Part shown: in pieces, positions 8,249 through 16,032 of the stretch | Position numbering within the stretch: position 1 is the first letter of the stretch | How the letters are laid out: every line of letters starts with the position of its first letter | From: Chlamydiota bacterium | Lineage (GTDB): Bacteria; Chlamydiota; Chlamydiia; Chlamydiales; SM23-39 | Direction: 5' to 3' | DNA length: 32,431 nucleotides | Assembly (NCBI GenBank): GCA_016219355.1 | Contig: JACRNF010000077.1 | Location: 1-32,431, forward strand | Program-made: the position numbers and the translations under genes | The notes under the pieces: generated by a model | Told to the model about the DNA's origin: nothing | The model's input: only the letters and a program-made list of their open reading frames with translations | Databases searched by the model: none

Positions 8249-9163
8249 ATGTTTGATTTTTTTAAATCTAAACTTAAAAAAGTAGTTTCAGCCTTTGGCA
8301 AATTTAAATTTGCCTTAGGAGCCAAACTTAAAAGCCTCTTTTCCAAAAAGATAGATGAAGCTAGCTACCAGGAACTGGAAAAAACTTTCTATGAGGCCGA
8401 CCTTGGCGCAAAATGCTCGATGGAACTTGTTGAAAAAATTAAAGAGCTTTTAAGAAAAAATCCTGAAATGAGCTCTAATGAGCTCTTATTAGAAATCAAA
8501 AAAGAGCTTTTATCGGTAATTGTTGAGCCGCAAGAGTTAGCCTTAAAAAAACCCCATGTTATCATGATTGTGGGAGTAAACGGCAGCGGAAAAACTACCT
8601 CTATCGTCAAATTAGCCAATTTTTACAAAAAACAGAATAAAAAGGTGCTCTTAGTTGCCGCAGATACATTTAGGGCAGCAGCTGTTGAACAATTGGATGC
8701 CTGGGCCAAAAGATTGGACATCGATATCGTAAAGTCTCAAATTAAGGCCGACCCTTCCTCTGTTGTATTTGACGCCTTATCCAGCGCCAAAGTTAAAGGT
8801 TATGATGTAGTCTTGATTGATACAGCAGGAAGATTGCATACCAAGACAGACCTTATGCAAGAGCTAGAAAAAATTAAGCGGGTGGCAAATAAAGTTGTAG
8901 AAGACTCCCCCAATGAAACTATCTTGATTTTAGATGCCACAATCGGCCAAAATGCCTTAGACCAAGCTAAAATTTTTAATTCTTTTACCCCAGTTTCTTC
9001 GATTTTGTTAAGTAAGCTAGATGGCACCGCTAAAGGTGGCATTGTCATTGCTGTCCAAAAAGAACTAAAAATTCCCATTAAATGGGTTGGAATTGGAGAA
9101 ACCGTAGAAGACTTGGCCCCTTTTGAAAAAGAAGAATTTATCAACGCCCTTTTAGATCTTTGA
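8249..9163 (+). CDS. ftsY: Signal recognition particle receptor GTPase FtsY
   Basis: FtsY docks SRP-ribosome complexes at the membrane for cotranslational insertion of membrane proteins. The protein has a basic amphipathic N-terminus (KSKLKKVVSAFGKFKF), an N domain (about 35-95) and the SRP-type GTPase domain: P-loop GVNGSGKT (109-116), DTFRAAAVEQL (139-149), DTAGR (191-195), SKLDGTAKGG (255-264) and the closing WVGIGE. At 304 residues it is a short form without the acidic A domain of Escherichia coli FtsY, as is usual in compact genomes. No Shine-Dalgarno sequence is visible before the ATG. It is divergent from the M50 protease across 66 bases. Confidence 0.96.
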   Translation: MFDFFKSKLKKVVSAFGKFKFALGAKLKSLFSKKIDEASYQELEKTFYEADLGAKCSMELVEKIKELLRKNPEMSSNELLLEIKKELLSVIVEPQELALKKPHVIMIVGVNGSGKTTSIVKLANFYKKQNKKVLLVAADTFRAAAVEQLDAWAKRLDIDIVKSQIKADPSSVVFDALSSAKVKGYDVVLIDTAGRLHTKTDLMQELEKIKRVANKVVEDSPNETILILDATIGQNALDQAKIFNSFTPVSSILLSKLDGTAKGGIVIAVQKELKIPIKWVGIGETVEDLAPFEKEEFINALLDL

Positions 9164-9227
9164 AATTTAAGCATATTTTTTTTTCAATTTGTGGTATAAA
9201 AAAGCTGCAATCTAGATTAGGGAAAAG

Positions 9228-10025
9228 ATGAGCCTACAAAAAAAATATCAGCTGCTTCTTCAAGATACCATCCAACACCTAAAAGAAACCACAGACCAAT
9301 TTATTTTTAGCGATAGCGAAACTTTTTCTCTTTTCAAAGATCATATCACCCTAAAACCCCATTTATCTTTGCCAAAACTTCAGGCCCCCAAACCTAACCC
9401 ATTTTTTAAACCTATCCCAAAACCTAAAGAAGAACCTCCCAAAATCACTCCTCCATTAGAACCCAAAGAAATCAAGCCTTTAGAAAAAGCTGTAACCAAA
9501 GAGCCTGAGCAGAAAATTAACATAGCAGAAGATAGTTTTGAAGATCTAAAAAAAATCGTGGGTAAAATTGCTCCAAATTTAGCTATTCAAAATCCCTTGG
9601 ACGATAAGAAAGCAAAACAGTTATCTCAAAAATGGAAAGTAAACAATGAAGTTTTCCCCATCAGTGTTCTAGCTTACAAAGAAGATGAAAGGACGTATAA
9701 ATTTTTAATAGAGCTATCTAAAGCTTTAGATGTTTGTTTTTATCCTTCCAAGGTTGTCTTTGCCTATCAACTAGAAAAAGAAAATCAATGGGACATTTTT
9801 TTATCCTCTAAAGAATTAAAAATGATCATCGCGCAAACCTACATGATCGCTGAGCTAAATAATTTAAGGGGTTTTTATAAAGAGTTTCCTCAAGAAAGGA
9901 CCTCATTTTTAAAAGAAGTCCCCCTCTTTTTAATGGCCGACGCTCATCTATATTTAAAAGAACCGTTATTAAAGCCCTCTTTATTTAAAACCTTAAAACA
10001 AAAAATCAGCACGATAAATGGATAG
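9228..10025 (+). CDS. Uncharacterised protein with proline/lysine-rich linker, overlapping priA
   Basis: The start has AGGG about 6 bases upstream. The 265-residue protein has a helical N-terminus (1-45), a linker of proline, lysine and glutamate repeats (about 48-100, such as PKPNPFFKPIPKPKEEPP) and a C-terminal alpha/beta domain (about 120-250) without catalytic motifs I recognise. It has no signal peptide or membrane helix. Its last 8 bases overlap the start of priA in another frame, so the two are almost certainly translated from one message. From memory, chlamydiae have a hypothetical gene next to priA (CT779), which this probably matches. A link to replication restart is suggested only by position. 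Confidence 0.82.
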   Translation: MSLQKKYQLLLQDTIQHLKETTDQFIFSDSETFSLFKDHITLKPHLSLPKLQAPKPNPFFKPIPKPKEEPPKITPPLEPKEIKPLEKAVTKEPEQKINIAEDSFEDLKKIVGKIAPNLAIQNPLDDKKAKQLSQKWKVNNEVFPISVLAYKEDERTYKFLIELSKALDVCFYPSKVVFAYQLEKENQWDIFLSSKELKMIIAQTYMIAELNNLRGFYKEFPQERTSFLKEVPLFLMADAHLYLKEPLLKPSLFKTLKQKISTING

Positions 10026-12234
10026 CATAGCAGAGGTAATCTTAGAAAATAATATTGATAAGCCTTTAGACTATTTAGTTCCAAAGGCCATGCAAGAATT
10101 AATTAAAGTGGGCCATATTGTAAAAGTGCCCCTCAGAGGAGTCTTAAGGACCGGCTATGTTCTCTCTTTAAAAAAAGAGCAAGCGGCTCCCTCAATTTTA
10201 CCCATAGAGACAATCGAGGATAGAAGCATACCGGAAGAACTTTTAAATTTAGCCGAATGGATGAGTAAATATTATTGCATCAATCTATCCAAGATCTTTA
10301 AATTTTTAATGCCCATTTCTATTCGAGAGAACGTTTTGCCTAAAATGCAGATTTTTTTAACTGCTCAAAAAACCAAAAAAGAACTTTTGGCCCTGCATCA
10401 AGAGCTTTTACTTACATCTGCTTCCCAAGCAAAAGCTATTGAGCAATTTCTTAAAGCCCAAAAAGGGCTTTTTTTAACAGAGCTTTTAGAAAAAGAGATT
10501 TCTAAAAGTGTGATCGATGCCTTAATTAAGAAAAACATAATATCTAGCCAAAAAATAATTAAAGAGCAAAGCGATCTTTTATTAAATGAGGATTTTTTTT
10601 CCACAAAGCCAAAAACCTTAAGTTTAGAACAAGAAAATGCTTTAAATAGCGTTAGCCAAAGTTTGCAATCTAGCCGATTTAATGTGCATCTTCTCTTTGG
10701 AGTAACCGGCAGTGGAAAAACAGAAATATATCTCCAAGCCATACAACAGGCCCTGGACATGAATAAAGGGACGATAATGCTGGTACCGGAGATTGCCCTT
10801 ACTTCTCAGACCATTGAAAGGTTCAAGGCCCGTTTTAAAGAAAAAATCGCCATTATCCATCATAAAAGAAGCGCCGGAGAAAGGTCTAAAGATTGGCAAA
10901 GCATGCTCAGCGAAGAGGCTAAAATCGTTATTGGAGCAAGATCTGCAGTGTTTAGTCCTATGCCTAATTTAGGCCTTATCATTGTAGATGAAGAGCATGA
11001 CTCATCATATAAGCAACAAGAAGAAGCCCCTGCCTATAACGCTAAAAACATTGCTATTGTTAGAGCAAAAATTGCAAATGCAACCGTAATTTTAGGAAGC
11101 GCCACTCCCTCTATTGAAAGTTATTTTAATGCCAAAAAAAATAAATATATCTTAAATGAGCTAACTCAAAGGCCCAATAATAGCTCTCTTGCCAAAGTGC
11201 ACGTTATCGACATGAAAACTGAAATGCAAAAAAAGGGAGGCTTTACCTATTTTTCAGAAGAGCTGCTTTCAAAAATCAAAAATCGCTATGATCTTGGAGA
11301 GCAAACCCTATTATTTTTAAACCGAAGAGGTTTTAACACCTCACTTATTTGCACCAATTGTTCAAATGTTTTTAAATGTTCCTCTTGCGATGTTGCCTTA
11401 ACTTTTCATAAGCGGGAAAATTATTTATCCTGTCATTTATGCGGTTTTAAAATTGCAACTTATCATCAATGCCCCTCTTGCCATTCTTTAGAGCACATTA
11501 AATACCAGGGATTTGGAACAGAGCATGTTGAAGCATCTTTACATGCTATTTTTCCCACCATTAGAACCTTAAGAGCGGACAGGGACACAACACAAACCAA
11601 ACATGGCCATGAGATCTTATTTAAACAATTTAGAGCAGGCAAAGCTGATGTCTTAGTTGGTACCCAAATGATTGTCAAAGGTCTTCACTTTCCATCGGTG
11701 ACGCTCGTTGGCATCTTAAACACCGACGGAGCTTTGAATATTCCCGACTTTAGATCATCGGAAACTGTGTTTCAGCTTCTAACCCAAGTCGCAGGAAGAT
11801 CGGGCAGAGAAGAACTTCAAGGAGAAGTTATCATTCAAACCTTTATGCCTGAGAATGAAACTATTTTGCTTGCAAAAAACCAAGATTTTAAAAGTTTTTA
11901 TAGTTCTGAGATTGAAAATCGAAAACTATTTAACTATCCCCCATTTACCAACATGATAAAATTGGTTTTTTCATCCAAAGATGAATCTAAGACTGCGATG
12001 ATCGCAGAAGACTTTAGAAAAATCCTGGTCCAGAATTTAAGCTCTGAAGATACCATTCATCCGGTGATTGCCTGCGGCAGGGCCAAGGTCAAAGACCATT
12101 TTCGTTTTCAATTTCTAATCCGAGGGAAAAGGACCCTTTCTCTTTGCTCTGCCATTGAAAAAACCAAAAAGCAAATAAACTTAGGGTCAATCCATCTTTT
12201 TATAGATGTAGACCCTATTTCTACATTTTTTTAA
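10018..12234 (+). CDS. priA: Primosomal helicase PriA
   Basis: PriA recognises stalled or repaired forks and reloads the replicative helicase. The 738-residue protein has an N-terminal DNA-binding part (1-200), helicase motif I GVTGSGKT (228-235), the DEEH box (324-327) and QVAGRSGR of motif VI. Between the helicase lobes sits the zinc-binding insert with eight cysteines in CxxC-type pairs (CTNC, CSSC, CHLC, CPSC). GTQMIVKGLHFP is also typical. Length and motifs are normal, so it should be functional. It starts 8 bases inside the preceding gene. Its 3' end overlaps the convergent ferritin-like gene by 14 bases, so the two messages are complementary at their ends. Confidence 0.97.
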   Translation: MDSIAEVILENNIDKPLDYLVPKAMQELIKVGHIVKVPLRGVLRTGYVLSLKKEQAAPSILPIETIEDRSIPEELLNLAEWMSKYYCINLSKIFKFLMPISIRENVLPKMQIFLTAQKTKKELLALHQELLLTSASQAKAIEQFLKAQKGLFLTELLEKEISKSVIDALIKKNIISSQKIIKEQSDLLLNEDFFSTKPKTLSLEQENALNSVSQSLQSSRFNVHLLFGVTGSGKTEIYLQAIQQALDMNKGTIMLVPEIALTSQTIERFKARFKEKIAIIHHKRSAGERSKDWQSMLSEEAKIVIGARSAVFSPMPNLGLIIVDEEHDSSYKQQEEAPAYNAKNIAIVRAKIANATVILGSATPSIESYFNAKKNKYILNELTQRPNNSSLAKVHVIDMKTEMQKKGGFTYFSEELLSKIKNRYDLGEQTLLFLNRRGFNTSLICTNCSNVFKCSSCDVALTFHKRENYLSCHLCGFKIATYHQCPSCHSLEHIKYQGFGTEHVEASLHAIFPTIRTLRADRDTTQTKHGHEILFKQFRAGKADVLVGTQMIVKGLHFPSVTLVGILNTDGALNIPDFRSSETVFQLLTQVAGRSGREELQGEVIIQTFMPENETILLAKNQDFKSFYSSEIENRKLFNYPPFTNMIKLVFSSKDESKTAMIAEDFRKILVQNLSSEDTIHPVIACGRAKVKDHFRFQFLIRGKRTLSLCSAIEKTKKQINLGSIHLFIDVDPISTFF

Positions 12235-12706
12235 GATCTTCTAAAATCATTTCCAAATCGTTTTCATGATCGATTTCATCTTTTATGATATCTAGCGCCA
12301 AATGAAAAGTTACAGGATCTTTTCTATCGGTTAATTTTAAAATCTTGTTATAAGTTACAATTGCGCATCTTTCCCCTCTTAAATTTTGATTGACAATGGG
12401 AATAATGGCGCTATCTACCGGAGCTTCAAATTTGCAATTGGCCAGTTTAAACCAGTCTTTGGGATCTAAAATTAAAGTGCCATCGAGTTCCATAATTCTA
12501 TCGGCGAGCTTAATAGCATGTTTATATTCATCATCAGCGTGCTCTTGCAGCTCTTTTTGGACTCTTTCTCTTAAAATCCCTTCTACTTGTCTTGCGCCCA
12601 CCCAATATTGGTAAAAGGCAAGCCATTCATCTGCTAAAGCCTGATTTAAAAGCTTGATTAGAGTTTGAACATTTAATCCTACAATTTTTTTAGTTGTAAG
12701 GCCCAT
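12221..12706 (-). CDS. Ferritin-like di-iron protein
   Basis: A four-helix-bundle protein of 161 residues with the full set of di-iron ligands in the expected spacing: Glu27 (ADEWLAFYQYW), Glu60-x2-His63 (DDEYKHA), Glu112 (RGERCA) and Glu144-x2-His147 (KDEIDHE). This matches the ferritin/bacterioferritin superfamily, so iron storage or peroxide/iron detoxification is likely. It has no haem-binding methionine pattern I can identify. I start at ATG 12706 because GAGG lies 9 bases before it and overlaps the alternative ATG at 12721. It converges with priA and overlaps it by 14 bases. A 13-base palindrome ACTATAAAATAGT (12742-12754) lies in its upstream region and may be an operator. Confidence 0.9.
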   Translation of the reverse strand: MGLTTKKIVGLNVQTLIKLLNQALADEWLAFYQYWVGARQVEGILRERVQKELQEHADDEYKHAIKLADRIMELDGTLILDPKDWFKLANCKFEAPVDSAIIPIVNQNLRGERCAIVTYNKILKLTDRKDPVTFHLALDIIKDEIDHENDLEMILEDLKKM

Positions 12707-12741
12707 TTTTGTATACCTCATATATGTTACATCTAAGTCCT

Positions 12742-12754
12742 ACTATAAAATAGT
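12742..12754. promoter_or_regulatory. Small palindrome in the ferritin-like gene promoter
   Basis: ACTATAAAATAGT is a 5-bp inverted repeat around AAA and contains a minus-strand TATAGT that could be the -10 element, with TTGTTT 16 bases upstream (minus strand). It could be a regulator site or simply an AT-rich promoter core. No Fur-type 19-mer is evident. Confidence 0.3.
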
Positions 12755-12960
12755 TTTTTTAAAAAACAAGTATTTAAGTCAACTTTTAATATTATTTTGC
12801 TTGTATTTCTATGAGACAGAACTCTTTAACAAAAGAGACTTGAATAATATCGACACTTGTCCATTAGGAAAGTGCTTAAGATTGGGTTTTCCGATTATGT
12901 AAATGTGTGAAAAATGTAGCAATAAGAGCAATAATTCTATCCAAAGAAAATTAGATATAA

Positions 12961-13230
12961 TTATTCAAACAGATCGGCATGAGTCCCGGTTCTAACAAAA
13001 TAGATTCGTTCGCTATCCTTCTTGTAGATCAGAAGCCAATCCGGTGTAATATGACATTCGCAATATCCAACGAAATTGCCTTTTAGTTTGTGGTTGCGAT
13101 GTTTTTCCTCTAATGGCTTTTCGTTAATTAAGTCTTCCATAACATCCTTGATTTTAGACATATCTAGGCCACGTTTTTTAGCTTTCTTAAGTTCTCGCTC
13201 AAACAATCGAAGAGAGACAGGTATTAGCAT
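12961..13230 (-). CDS. YafQ-family ribosome-dependent mRNA endonuclease toxin
   Basis: The 89-residue protein aligns without gaps in its second half to my recollection of Escherichia coli YafQ, including all catalytic positions: His47, His60, Asp64, Trp65 and His84 (HKLKG, HITPDWLLIYKK, RTGTHADLF). YafQ cleaves mRNA in the ribosomal A site and slows growth when its antitoxin is degraded. The catalytic set is intact, so the toxin should be active. It starts on the last base of the upstream antitoxin stop codon (TAATG), a typical arrangement for coupled translation. About 240 bases without a recognisable gene separate it from the ferritin-like gene. Confidence 0.93.
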   Translation of the reverse strand: MLIPVSLRLFERELKKAKKRGLDMSKIKDVMEDLINEKPLEEKHRNHKLKGNFVGYCECHITPDWLLIYKKDSERIYFVRTGTHADLFE

Positions 13231-13481
13231 TAGATCCCCAGCTTACGAAAAAAATCTTCAGCATTTTTAGCTTCGACCAGATCTTTTCCTTTTTCAACGC
13301 TTTCTATAGCTTTTATAGTTTTCACATTTGGCGTATTTTTGCTATACAGATTCCCATGAATCCATTCTGCCACAATCTCTCGCATGCTTTTACCTAGAAC
13401 AGCCGCAAGAGCTTTAAGACGTTTATGGTCTTCAGCAGGCAGGTCTATGGTCATACGGGATAGATTACTTTTTGTAGACAT
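13230..13481 (-). CDS. DinJ/RelB-like ribbon-helix-helix antitoxin
   Basis: The 83-residue protein has an N-terminal ribbon-helix-helix DNA-binding domain (about 8-45: SRMTIDLPAEDHKRLKALA, then a second helix SMREIVAEWI) and a charged, probably flexible C-terminus that would wrap the toxin. It precedes the YafQ-type toxin with a 1-base overlap. AAGGAGAG before the ATG is a strong ribosome-binding site. Antitoxins of this class repress their own operon; tandem copies of GATTTAAA at 13512-13527 overlap the promoter and could be the operator. The sequence is not a close DinJ match, so the name reflects its partner and fold. Confidence 0.88.
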   Translation of the reverse strand: MSTKSNLSRMTIDLPAEDHKRLKALAAVLGKSMREIVAEWIHGNLYSKNTPNVKTIKAIESVEKGKDLVEAKNAEDFFRKLGI

Positions 13482-13502
13482 TATCTTCTCTCCTTTCTTT
13501 TC

Positions 13503-13530
13503 ATTATACCAGATTTAAAGATTTAAAGAA
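13503..13530 (-). promoter_or_regulatory. Promoter/operator of the toxin-antitoxin pair
   Basis: On the minus strand a perfect TATAAT (13508-13503) lies about 20 bases before the antitoxin ATG. Immediately upstream are two tandem GATTTAAA units (plus-strand 13512-13527) in the spacer. Tandem sites spanning the promoter are what a ribbon-helix-helix autorepressor would bind. No strong -35 element is visible. Confidence 0.5.
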
Positions 13531-13610
13531 ATAAAAACTTTTTAATGCGTTGCCCTAGATAGCTTCTTTTAAAGAAAAACATCTCATTACACGCATAGCA
13601 GCTTTACAGG

Positions 13611-13744
13611 CCTCATTCACTTTCACTGGAGATTTTTCGGTCAATGATCTGAGCACTTCAGATAGTCAAAATACAAAATTTCACCCTAAGAAGTAGAGGT
13701 CGGCGGAGTTTCTAGAGTGATGTTGACCGTAAAAGTGAATGAGG
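13611..13744. repeat. Inverted repeat, 13-bp arms 108 bases apart
   Basis: CCTCATTCACTTT at 13611-13623 is matched exactly by its reverse complement at 13732-13744. Further in, CGGTCAA (left, near 13639) pairs with TTGACCG (right, near 13723). The left arm carries about a dozen extra bases between the two matched blocks. The enclosed sequence has no stop-free frame of useful length. Possible explanations are ends of a decayed mobile element or two inverted copies of a fragment. Confidence 0.6.
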
Positions 13745-13799
13745 ACAGAGCCCTCGCGAATCTAGCCATAATTAAAGCATTGTAATACAGAGATTTACG

Positions 13800-13827
13800 T
13801 TAACTTTAAAAATAACGCGACTATAAT
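13800..13827 (+). promoter_or_regulatory. Candidate promoter of the AbiE pair
   Basis: TTAACT (13800-13805) and a perfect TATAAT (13822-13827) are 16 bases apart, 43 bases before the AbiEi ATG. Transcription would start near 13834, so the inverted repeat at 13844-13872 would be in the leader. Confidence 0.5.
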
Positions 13828-13843
13828 ATTTAGTTTTTACTTG

Positions 13844-13872
13844 CATATTCTTTCGAAAAACGACAGAATATG
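13844..13872 (+). promoter_or_regulatory. Inverted repeat covering the AbiEi start codon
   Basis: CATATTCT (13844-13851) pairs with AGAATATG (13865-13872) across 13 bases. The final ATG of the right arm is the start codon at 13870. As DNA it could be an operator for the AbiEi repressor, which in studied systems binds inverted repeats in its own promoter. As RNA it would hide the start codon. No Shine-Dalgarno sequence is seen here. Confidence 0.5.
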
Positions 13873-14664
13873 ATTATGAAAACTATACGAGATTATATTC
13901 TTTATCTGATGTCTAATGGGAAAAATTTTTTTTCAAAGAAGGAAGCTTTGTCCACATTAGATCTAAATCAAAATCAATTCTATCTTCAAGTTAGAAGATT
14001 ATATGAAAAAAAAGCCATTAAGAATCTAGTACATGGTTTTTATATGATTATTCCTCCGGAATACCGTCATCTTGGATCTTTGCCGCCTCATTGGATCGTT
14101 GATCCTTTAATGAAATATCTCAATTACGATTATTACATCGGTCTTCTAAGCGCTGCTTCCCTATATGGTGCAACTCATCAGCAACCAATGACGTTTCAAG
14201 TAGTTACAGATAAACAGATGAGGCCTATTAAACTTGGGAGAGTCCGTATTGAATTTCATTGCTACAAGGATTGTTCATTAGCAGTCAAAGAAAAAATTAC
14301 CCTTCCCACAGGTTACGCTAACATCTCTACCAAAGAACAAACGTTAGTTGATTTAGTCCGTTTCCATTCGGTTTGCGGTTACTTGAGTAATGTTGCAATT
14401 ATTATTCGCGATTTGGGCGAAACCTGCACCCCTGAGGCATTAACTCAGGTGATTAAATCAGAAAAAATGAAGTCGGTTCTTCAACGGTTGGGTTACATCC
14501 TAGAATTGGTAGGTTTTCCTGATCTAGCTAAAGTCGTTGAACATGAACTAACAAAAAGACGAGTGTATGAAACGCTTCTTAAGCCCGATTTTTATATAAA
14601 AAAAGGAAAGCGTGTAAATCGCTGGAAACTAATTATCAATGATACTTTGGAGATTGATGAATGA
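13870..14664 (+). CDS. AbiEi-family antitoxin / transcriptional autorepressor
   Basis: The 264-residue protein has an N-terminal winged-helix region (about 5-60: RDYILYLMS through YEKKAIKNLVHGFYMI) and the characteristic AbiEi middle section: IPPEYRHLGSLPPHWIVDP, then YYIGLLSAASLYGATHQQP and FQVVTDKQMR. AbiEi proteins repress their operon and neutralise the AbiEii toxin in what is described as a type IV system giving phage abortive infection or plasmid stabilisation. The stop overlaps the next start in ATGA, the usual coupling for this pair. MIMK offers two starts (13870 or 13876), and neither has a clear ribosome-binding site. Confidence 0.9.
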   Translation: MIMKTIRDYILYLMSNGKNFFSKKEALSTLDLNQNQFYLQVRRLYEKKAIKNLVHGFYMIIPPEYRHLGSLPPHWIVDPLMKYLNYDYYIGLLSAASLYGATHQQPMTFQVVTDKQMRPIKLGRVRIEFHCYKDCSLAVKEKITLPTGYANISTKEQTLVDLVRFHSVCGYLSNVAIIIRDLGETCTPEALTQVIKSEKMKSVLQRLGYILELVGFPDLAKVVEHELTKRRVYETLLKPDFYIKKGKRVNRWKLIINDTLEIDE

Positions 14665-15449
14665 TACCAAGAAGTCATATTCAAGAATGGTCGAAAAACG
14701 CCCCTTGGCAAGAGCCAAGGCAGATCGAGCAAGATCTAATTATCACAAATGCTCTTTTAAAACTTTATTCTCATCCTTATTTGCGCATATCGCTTGCTTT
14801 TCGTGGAGGCACAGCTTTAAATAAGCTTTTTTTTAATCCTCCTACTCGATATTCAGAAGATATAGATCTAGTTCAAACAACAGCTGAACCGATAGGCCAG
14901 ACGCTAGACTCTATTCGAAGTGTATTGGACACATGGTTAGGTGAACCTAAAAGAGGTTTTGCCAATGGTAGAATTTCTTTGATTTATTGTGTTCTAAGTG
15001 ACGAAGGTTTTCCATTAAAGCTTAAAATAGAGATTAATAGCCGCGAACATTTTTCTGTACTTGGGTTTCAAGATTATCCTCTTACATGCAACTCTTCATG
15101 GTCGGCAGGGACGGTTATGATTCGAACCTTCAAAATCGAAGAGTTATTGGGAACTAAAATGCGAGCTCTCTACCAAAGGCGCAAAGGTCGCGATTTATAT
15201 GACTTGTATATAGCCTTCAGAACCTTTCCAGGCCTAGATCGACAGGCCATATTGCAATGCTTTTCAAAATATCTTGCTTTTGGCGGGCATTGCATTTCCA
15301 AAAAACTTTTTTTAGAAAACATGTCTCTAAAACTCCAAAATAAGGAATTTCGGGAAGATATGATTCCTCTCTTGCCGCGTCAAAAAGAACCATTTGTTGC
15401 AGAGATTGCCTATCAACATGTTCGAGAAAATCTACTGGAATATTTGTAG
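14661..15449 (+). CDS. AbiEii-family nucleotidyltransferase toxin
   Basis: This toxin of the DUF1814/nucleotidyltransferase superfamily has intact motifs: GGT (49-51) with SEDIDLV (65-71), giving the metal-binding Asp67/Asp69; a third acidic residue near Glu124 (LKIEIN); and the family block EELLGTKMRALYQRRKGRDLYDLY (about 160-183), of which only the ends are quoted here as GTKMRALYQR and RDLYDLY. Characterised relatives use nucleotides to modify host RNA, with growth arrest as the outcome. It begins 4 bases inside the antitoxin gene (ATGA). At 262 residues it is of ordinary length. Downstream lies about 580 bases of gene-poor DNA with an insertion-sequence stump. Confidence 0.92.
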   Translation: MIPRSHIQEWSKNAPWQEPRQIEQDLIITNALLKLYSHPYLRISLAFRGGTALNKLFFNPPTRYSEDIDLVQTTAEPIGQTLDSIRSVLDTWLGEPKRGFANGRISLIYCVLSDEGFPLKLKIEINSREHFSVLGFQDYPLTCNSSWSAGTVMIRTFKIEELLGTKMRALYQRRKGRDLYDLYIAFRTFPGLDRQAILQCFSKYLAFGGHCISKKLFLENMSLKLQNKEFREDMIPLLPRQKEPFVAEIAYQHVRENLLEYL

Positions 15450-16032
15450 CCAAATGATTGGACTGGCTTCGAGCCAAAAAAAACATGGCGCTAACCTAAA
15501 AGTTATTAAAATAATTCAATTTGTGCTATTCTATAGACAAAAAACAAACCCTATTGTCAACTGATCTATGCTGACACAGGGGGATATTCTAATACTTCAT
15601 TTTCAATTGCAGCTTGAAGCATTTTTCTAGCCCCATCTTTTAGAACTTCTTCTAAGGGGCTTATTGAATTGTTTAGATTTTTAATTTCAAAATTTGTAAT
15701 CATATTGTTCTTCATGAGTGTTCTCCTTTTAATTAGTTTTGGTTAACTAAAATTTTAGGATGAACACTCTTGTTTTTCAACTTTTAAAACACAACTTCTG
15801 ATAATACCTCTTGACCCTGCCCTGAAGGACGTGGTTTGCCGCGCATCAGATCAAATTGAAACAAGCGAACGAACATTCTCTATTAATTCGCTATTCATAT
15901 AAAAATAATTCCCACCATTGGAAAATTAAGAAAAAAGCCTGCATTTATTATTTAAATATGCTAAATTGTTAAATGTTAAATTGCCAAAAGAGCTTGGCCT
16001 TCAGACAAACATTATTTTTTAAAGGATTTTTT
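15450..16032. other. Gene-poor junction between the AbiE pair and lysS
   Basis: This stretch has no intact gene. It contains the 49-codon IS256-type transposase stump (15566-15715, minus), its upstream leader with GAGTGTTC/GAACACTC matches around 15716-15769, and a 30-codon minus-strand reading frame at 15784-15876 that resembles nothing I know. The last 70 bases are AT-rich and probably hold the lysS promoter. AAAGGA at 16021-16026 is the lysS ribosome-binding site. Confidence 0.6.
15566..15715 (-). pseudogene. IS256/Mutator-type transposase, 5' stump
   Basis: An ATG at 15715 with a strong AAGGAG 6 bases upstream opens a frame that ends after 49 codons at 15566. Residues 20-44 read PLEEVLKDGARKMLQAA, then IENEVLEY, which is the conserved start of IS256-family transposases (GA-x-x-ML-x-A-A-x-E-x-EV-x-EYL). 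The family's roughly 400-residue catalytic part is absent. The frame ends within PPVSA, unlike the family, so the element was cut or replaced here. Intact leader and signals suggest that the loss was fairly recent. Confidence 0.75.

Larger units (their letters stand above)
13531..13869. other. Gene-free stretch with a long-range inverted repeat
   Basis: No intact gene is visible between the two toxin-antitoxin loci. It holds a perfect 13-bp inverted repeat CCTCATTCACTTT (13611-13623) and AAAGTGAATGAGG (13732-13744), and a second inverted pair CGGTCAA/TTGACCG inside it. Short open stretches around both arms (VKVNEA on minus, VKVNED on plus) suggest eroded coding DNA in opposite directions. The right end contains the promoter of the AbiE pair. 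Confidence 0.5.

Noticed and set aside
8800-9174. 124-codon minus-strand frame opposite ftsY
   Set aside because: It overlaps the conserved GTPase domain in antisense and has no family motif.
12722-12960. Possible pseudogene between the ferritin-like and YafQ genes
   Set aside because: One minus-strand frame is open for about 50 codons, but its translation is leucine-rich with no recognisable family and no start signal.
15784-15876. 30-codon minus-strand frame (MFVRLFQFDLMRGKPRPSG)
   Set aside because: It has no ribosome-binding site, and I recognise no family. It could be debris of a mobile element, but I cannot support a call.
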